Source: Eriocheir sinensis (lineage: Eukaryota > Arthropoda > Malacostraca > Decapoda > Varunidae). Taken from it: DNA of 64,000 bases. Shown one piece after another: positions 60,836-64,000 of this stretch (positions are counted from its first letter, which is position 1; each line of letters starts with the position of its first letter). The notes under the pieces are model-generated. The model was not told the DNA's origin, ran no database searches, and saw only the letters and a program-made list of their open reading frames with translations. A program made the translations under genes and the position numbers. The DNA lies in NCBI RefSeq assembly GCF_024679095.1, contig NC_066520.1, positions 14,534,709 to 14,598,708 on the forward strand, read 5' to 3'.

Positions 60836-61600
60836 GGGAAATGTTGTAAAAAAGAAGTAAAAGAGAAAAATAAAGAGTGAAGGAAAGAGAAAAATAAAGA
60901 AATGTAAAAAGAAAGGAAGGAAGAAAGAAAAATAAAGAAAGTGAAGGAAAGAGAAAAATAAAGAAATGTTGTAAGAATGAGGAAAGGAAGGACGAAAAAT
61001 AAAGAAATGTTGTAAAAAGAAAGGAAGGAAGAAAGAAGAAGAAAGAGAGTGAAGGAGAGAGAAAAATAGAGAAAGAAAGAGAGCATGGAAAAAGAAAGAA
61101 AAGAGTAGGAATTAACAAATCGATAGGAAAATGAAAGAAAGGAAAAGATGAACGAGAAAAAAAGAAAACGATAGACGAAGAAGTGTGGTCACAAAACAGA
61201 AGCCGAAAATATTCCAAGCAAAAATAAAGAAAAAAGTGAGAAAAAAATATTTGAAGGTGACAAAACTATACAAGAGCAAATAGATAAAAAAGAGAGGACG
61301 AAGAGAGAGCAGGAGGAAGAAGAAGGGAAGAAGACGTACATAAAAAAAAGGGAAGAGGAGGAGGGAAGAAAAAAAAGGAGGGTGGAGAGAAAAGGAAAAG
61401 GAGGAGGAGGATGTGAAGGCGAAGAGAAATGTTGTAAAAAGAAAGGAAAGGAGGAAGAAAAAGAGAGTGAAGGAAAGGGAAAAATTAAGAAAGAATGAGA
61501 GAATGAAAAAGAAAGAAGAGAGTAGGAATTAACAAATCGATAGGAAAATTAAAGAAAGAAAAGATGAACGAGAAAAAAAGAAAAGTATATATATATAAAA
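60836..61600. repeat. Purine-rich tandem and dispersed duplications
   Basis: AAATAAAGAAATGTTGTAAR recurs four or five times from 60838 to 61020 with a variable period. A longer copy of about 160 bp (from GAAATGTTGTAAAAAGAAAG through GTAGGAATTAACAAATCGAT to GATGAACGAGAAAAAAAGAA) is present at about 61008-61168 and again at about 61428-61586. The minus-strand Phe/Ser frames are translations. Confidence 0.85.
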
Positions 61601-61867
61601 AAAGGAACTAAAAAGAAAGAAAACAAAGCCATAAGGAAGAAAAAATAAGTGATAAGACAAAACTGATAAATAAAAAAAAATGAGAAATGATGAAAAATAA
61701 AGAAAATAAAAAAAACCAAAAACTCAAAGGTACAAACACACCTGCCCTACACCTGTGCCGGCCTGTGAGCTCCACCTGGCGGCTACCGAAATAGTGCACC
61801 GAACCAATTATCCAGAGCCCCGACACGCCCATAGAGACACCGAACCCAGACTAGATTACAACACCAC

Positions 61868-62239
<372 letters not shown>

Positions 62240-62240
<1 letters not shown>

Positions 62241-63290
62241 TCTCCTCATCCCCCTTCTCCACCTCATGTTTCTGTCCGTCTTCCTCCTCCTCCTCCTCCT
62301 TCTCCTCCTCCTCCTCCCGCGTCAGCCTAGTAAGGGCGGGAAGGGTTCGGCGACAGGCAATATGTCATCACTAACCACAATTGCCACTTCAGACGAGACG
62401 GGAAGAGCCGCCTCGTATGACCGTAGCCCGCTGCCTGTCCCTCCTCCTCCTCCTCCTCCTGCTCCTCCTCCTTTTCTTCTTTCCCTTCCTCCTCCTCCTT
62501 TTTTCTTCCTCCTCTTTTTCTTTTTCCTCGTTCTTCTCTTTCTCCCCCTTATTCTGTTACCATCTTCGTTAATTTTCTTTTCCTTCTAATTTCCCTCTCC
62601 TTTACCATGGCAATATATCCTTGTTTGTTCATTTTTCCTTCTCCTTCCTGTGATCTTTTTTTGTTTCCTGTTTTCTTTATTATATTTCTCCTTCTCCCTC
62701 TTGTCTTCTTTCTTTCCATATATTTTTTTCTTCATTTTCTCTCATTATTTCAAACTTTCTCCGGTTCTGCTCTGTTTCTTACCTTCCTTATTAACCTGTT
62801 GCGGGGAGAAGGAAGAAAGAAAAAGAAAATAAGGAAGAGGTAAAAAAGTGAAGGAAAGATAGAAAATACTTTTGACTTCCCTTCATTTTCTCTTCTTTTC
62901 CTTCCATCTACGCCTCCTCGTTTGATTTCTCTTTTGCTCTTTCTCTTTTTTTTTCATCTTTTTTCACCACCAAACTTCTATTTTTACTTGTTTTTTTTCT
63001 CTCCTTTTGTTTTTTTGGAGGGGGGTACAACCGATGGATAAAAATAATAATAAATCCTAAAGTCATTGCAAGGGACATAGACGAAATAAAAAATAAAAAA
63101 TCAAGCATCAATATAAAAAGGGAAAGTCATGTATGTTACTTTACCGAGGTCAGCAACAAAAAAATAAAAATAAAACAAAGAAAAGAAAAAAAAAAAGATA
63201 AAATAAAGCAAAAATAAAGAAAAAAATCATGTAAGAGTAGATAATACGATGCAGCATAATGACCTACGACCAAGCAATCTACTTAAGTGT
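62240..63290. other. Pyrimidine-rich then AT-rich unique sequence
   Basis: (CTC)n lies at about 62282-62315 and 62440-62470. A short GC-moderate unique patch sits between (62318-62435). T-rich and then A-rich sequence runs to 63290. No gene is recognised. Confidence 0.5.
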
Positions 63291-63349
63291 CCTAATATTT
63301 TATGTAGACAGGTGTGAAGGGGACAGGTGTTAGGCATGAAAATTGGGAC

Positions 63350-64000
63350 AGGAAGAGAGGAGAAAGAAGAGGAGGAGGAGGAGGAGGAGGAGAAGGTAAA
63401 GAGGAAGAAGAGAACGGAGAAGGATGGAAGAATAGGAGAGTAAGTGTTCGGTAAGGAAAATAACAGAGACGGAATGGGAAGAGGAGGTCCAAAAGGAGGA
63501 GAAGAAAGGAGAGGAGGGAGGAAGAAGAGAAAAGAGGAAGCCGGAAGAATAGAAGGATAGGTAAGGTATGGTAAGGATAGTAAGAGAAACAGGCAGAGAA
63601 GAGGAAAAGTAGGAAAAGGAAGAGGAGATGGAAGAGGAGGACCAGGAGAAGAAGAAAAGGAAAAGGAGGAGAGAGGAAGAAGAGAAAAGAAGACGAAAGA
63701 ATAGAAGGATAAGTGTTAGGCAAGGAAAGTAAGAAAAACAGGAAGAGAAGAGGAAGAGTAGGAAAAGGAAGAGGAGATAGAGAACGAAAAGAAGGGATGA
63801 AGAAGAGGAAAGAGGGCGGAGGGAGAATAGGAAAAAGGAAAAAAGAGAAGAGAATGAGGGAAAAAGAGGAAAGAGGGCGAAGAGAGAGTAGAAGCAGGAG
63901 GAGAAGGAGACGTACATACAAAGGAAAAGAGAAGAGGAGAAGGGAAAAAGAAAAAGAAGGAAGGGGAAAAGAATAGGAAAAGGAGGAGGAGGAGATGAAG
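63350..64000. repeat. Purine-rich tandem block
   Basis: (GGA)n at about 63370-63392 is followed by units of about 110-150 bp sharing GAATAGAAGGATARGTRWKR, AGTAAGARAAACAGGMAGAG and AAGAGGAARAGTAGGAAAAG at about 63547-63635 and 63700-63770. The minus-strand frames of 195-209 codons are Ser/Phe/Leu-rich translations. Confidence 0.85.

Overview
The window looks like a gene-poor stretch of an animal nuclear genome, most probably a decapod crustacean (crab or shrimp type). This rests on the extreme density of long dinucleotide microsatellites, on tRNA-derived SINEs, and on broken non-LTR retrotransposons whose 3' ends (a GGCCTCTTGC / GACTCCTTACGTTCTTATG-type tail) resemble dispersed repeats I associate with decapods. 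No bacterial operon, rRNA gene, CRISPR array or clearly functional tRNA gene was seen. The taxonomic call is inference, since no search could be run.

Layout. 1-12.4 kb is non-coding: microsatellite clusters, several local segmental duplications, and one microsatellite-poor AT-rich island (about 7.3-8.56 kb). 12.59-14.31 kb is a 5'-truncated, frameshifted LINE reverse transcriptase lying between two long (CT)n tracts. 14.7-23 kb is dominated by pyrimidine-rich tandem repeats on the + strand. 23-36 kb is mixed low-complexity DNA with a few GC-richer unique islands; a short A-rich dispersed element at about 26.0 kb sits beside what looks like its own empty site. 36.2-45.55 kb is the only convincing protein-coding locus. 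46-64 kb returns to microsatellites, with one more LINE fragment (47.0-47.7 kb), two SINEs (53.0-53.3 and 56.3-56.65 kb) and further tandem duplications.

The coding locus. On the minus strand, 45105-41227 is an open reading frame of 1292 codons. It encodes a predicted secreted protein: signal peptide, an N-glycosylation-rich acidic N-terminal region with two 53-residue repeats, a short helical segment, then about 700 residues of nearly identical 10- and 21-residue repeats rich in Pro, Glu, Val, Gln and Lys. About 4 kb further along, 37725-36750 (same strand) is a decayed paralogue that has the 53-residue module about four times, carries frameshifts and ends in a LINE fragment. On the other side, 45542-45480 is a duplicated start/signal-peptide exon that runs into a (GA)n tract. 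Together they suggest a small tandem family of secreted repeat proteins that grows and dies by duplication. I recognise no named family and assign no function.

Nearly all other long open frames in the window are translations of (CT)n, (GT)n, (CAA)n or similar repeats and are not annotated as genes.
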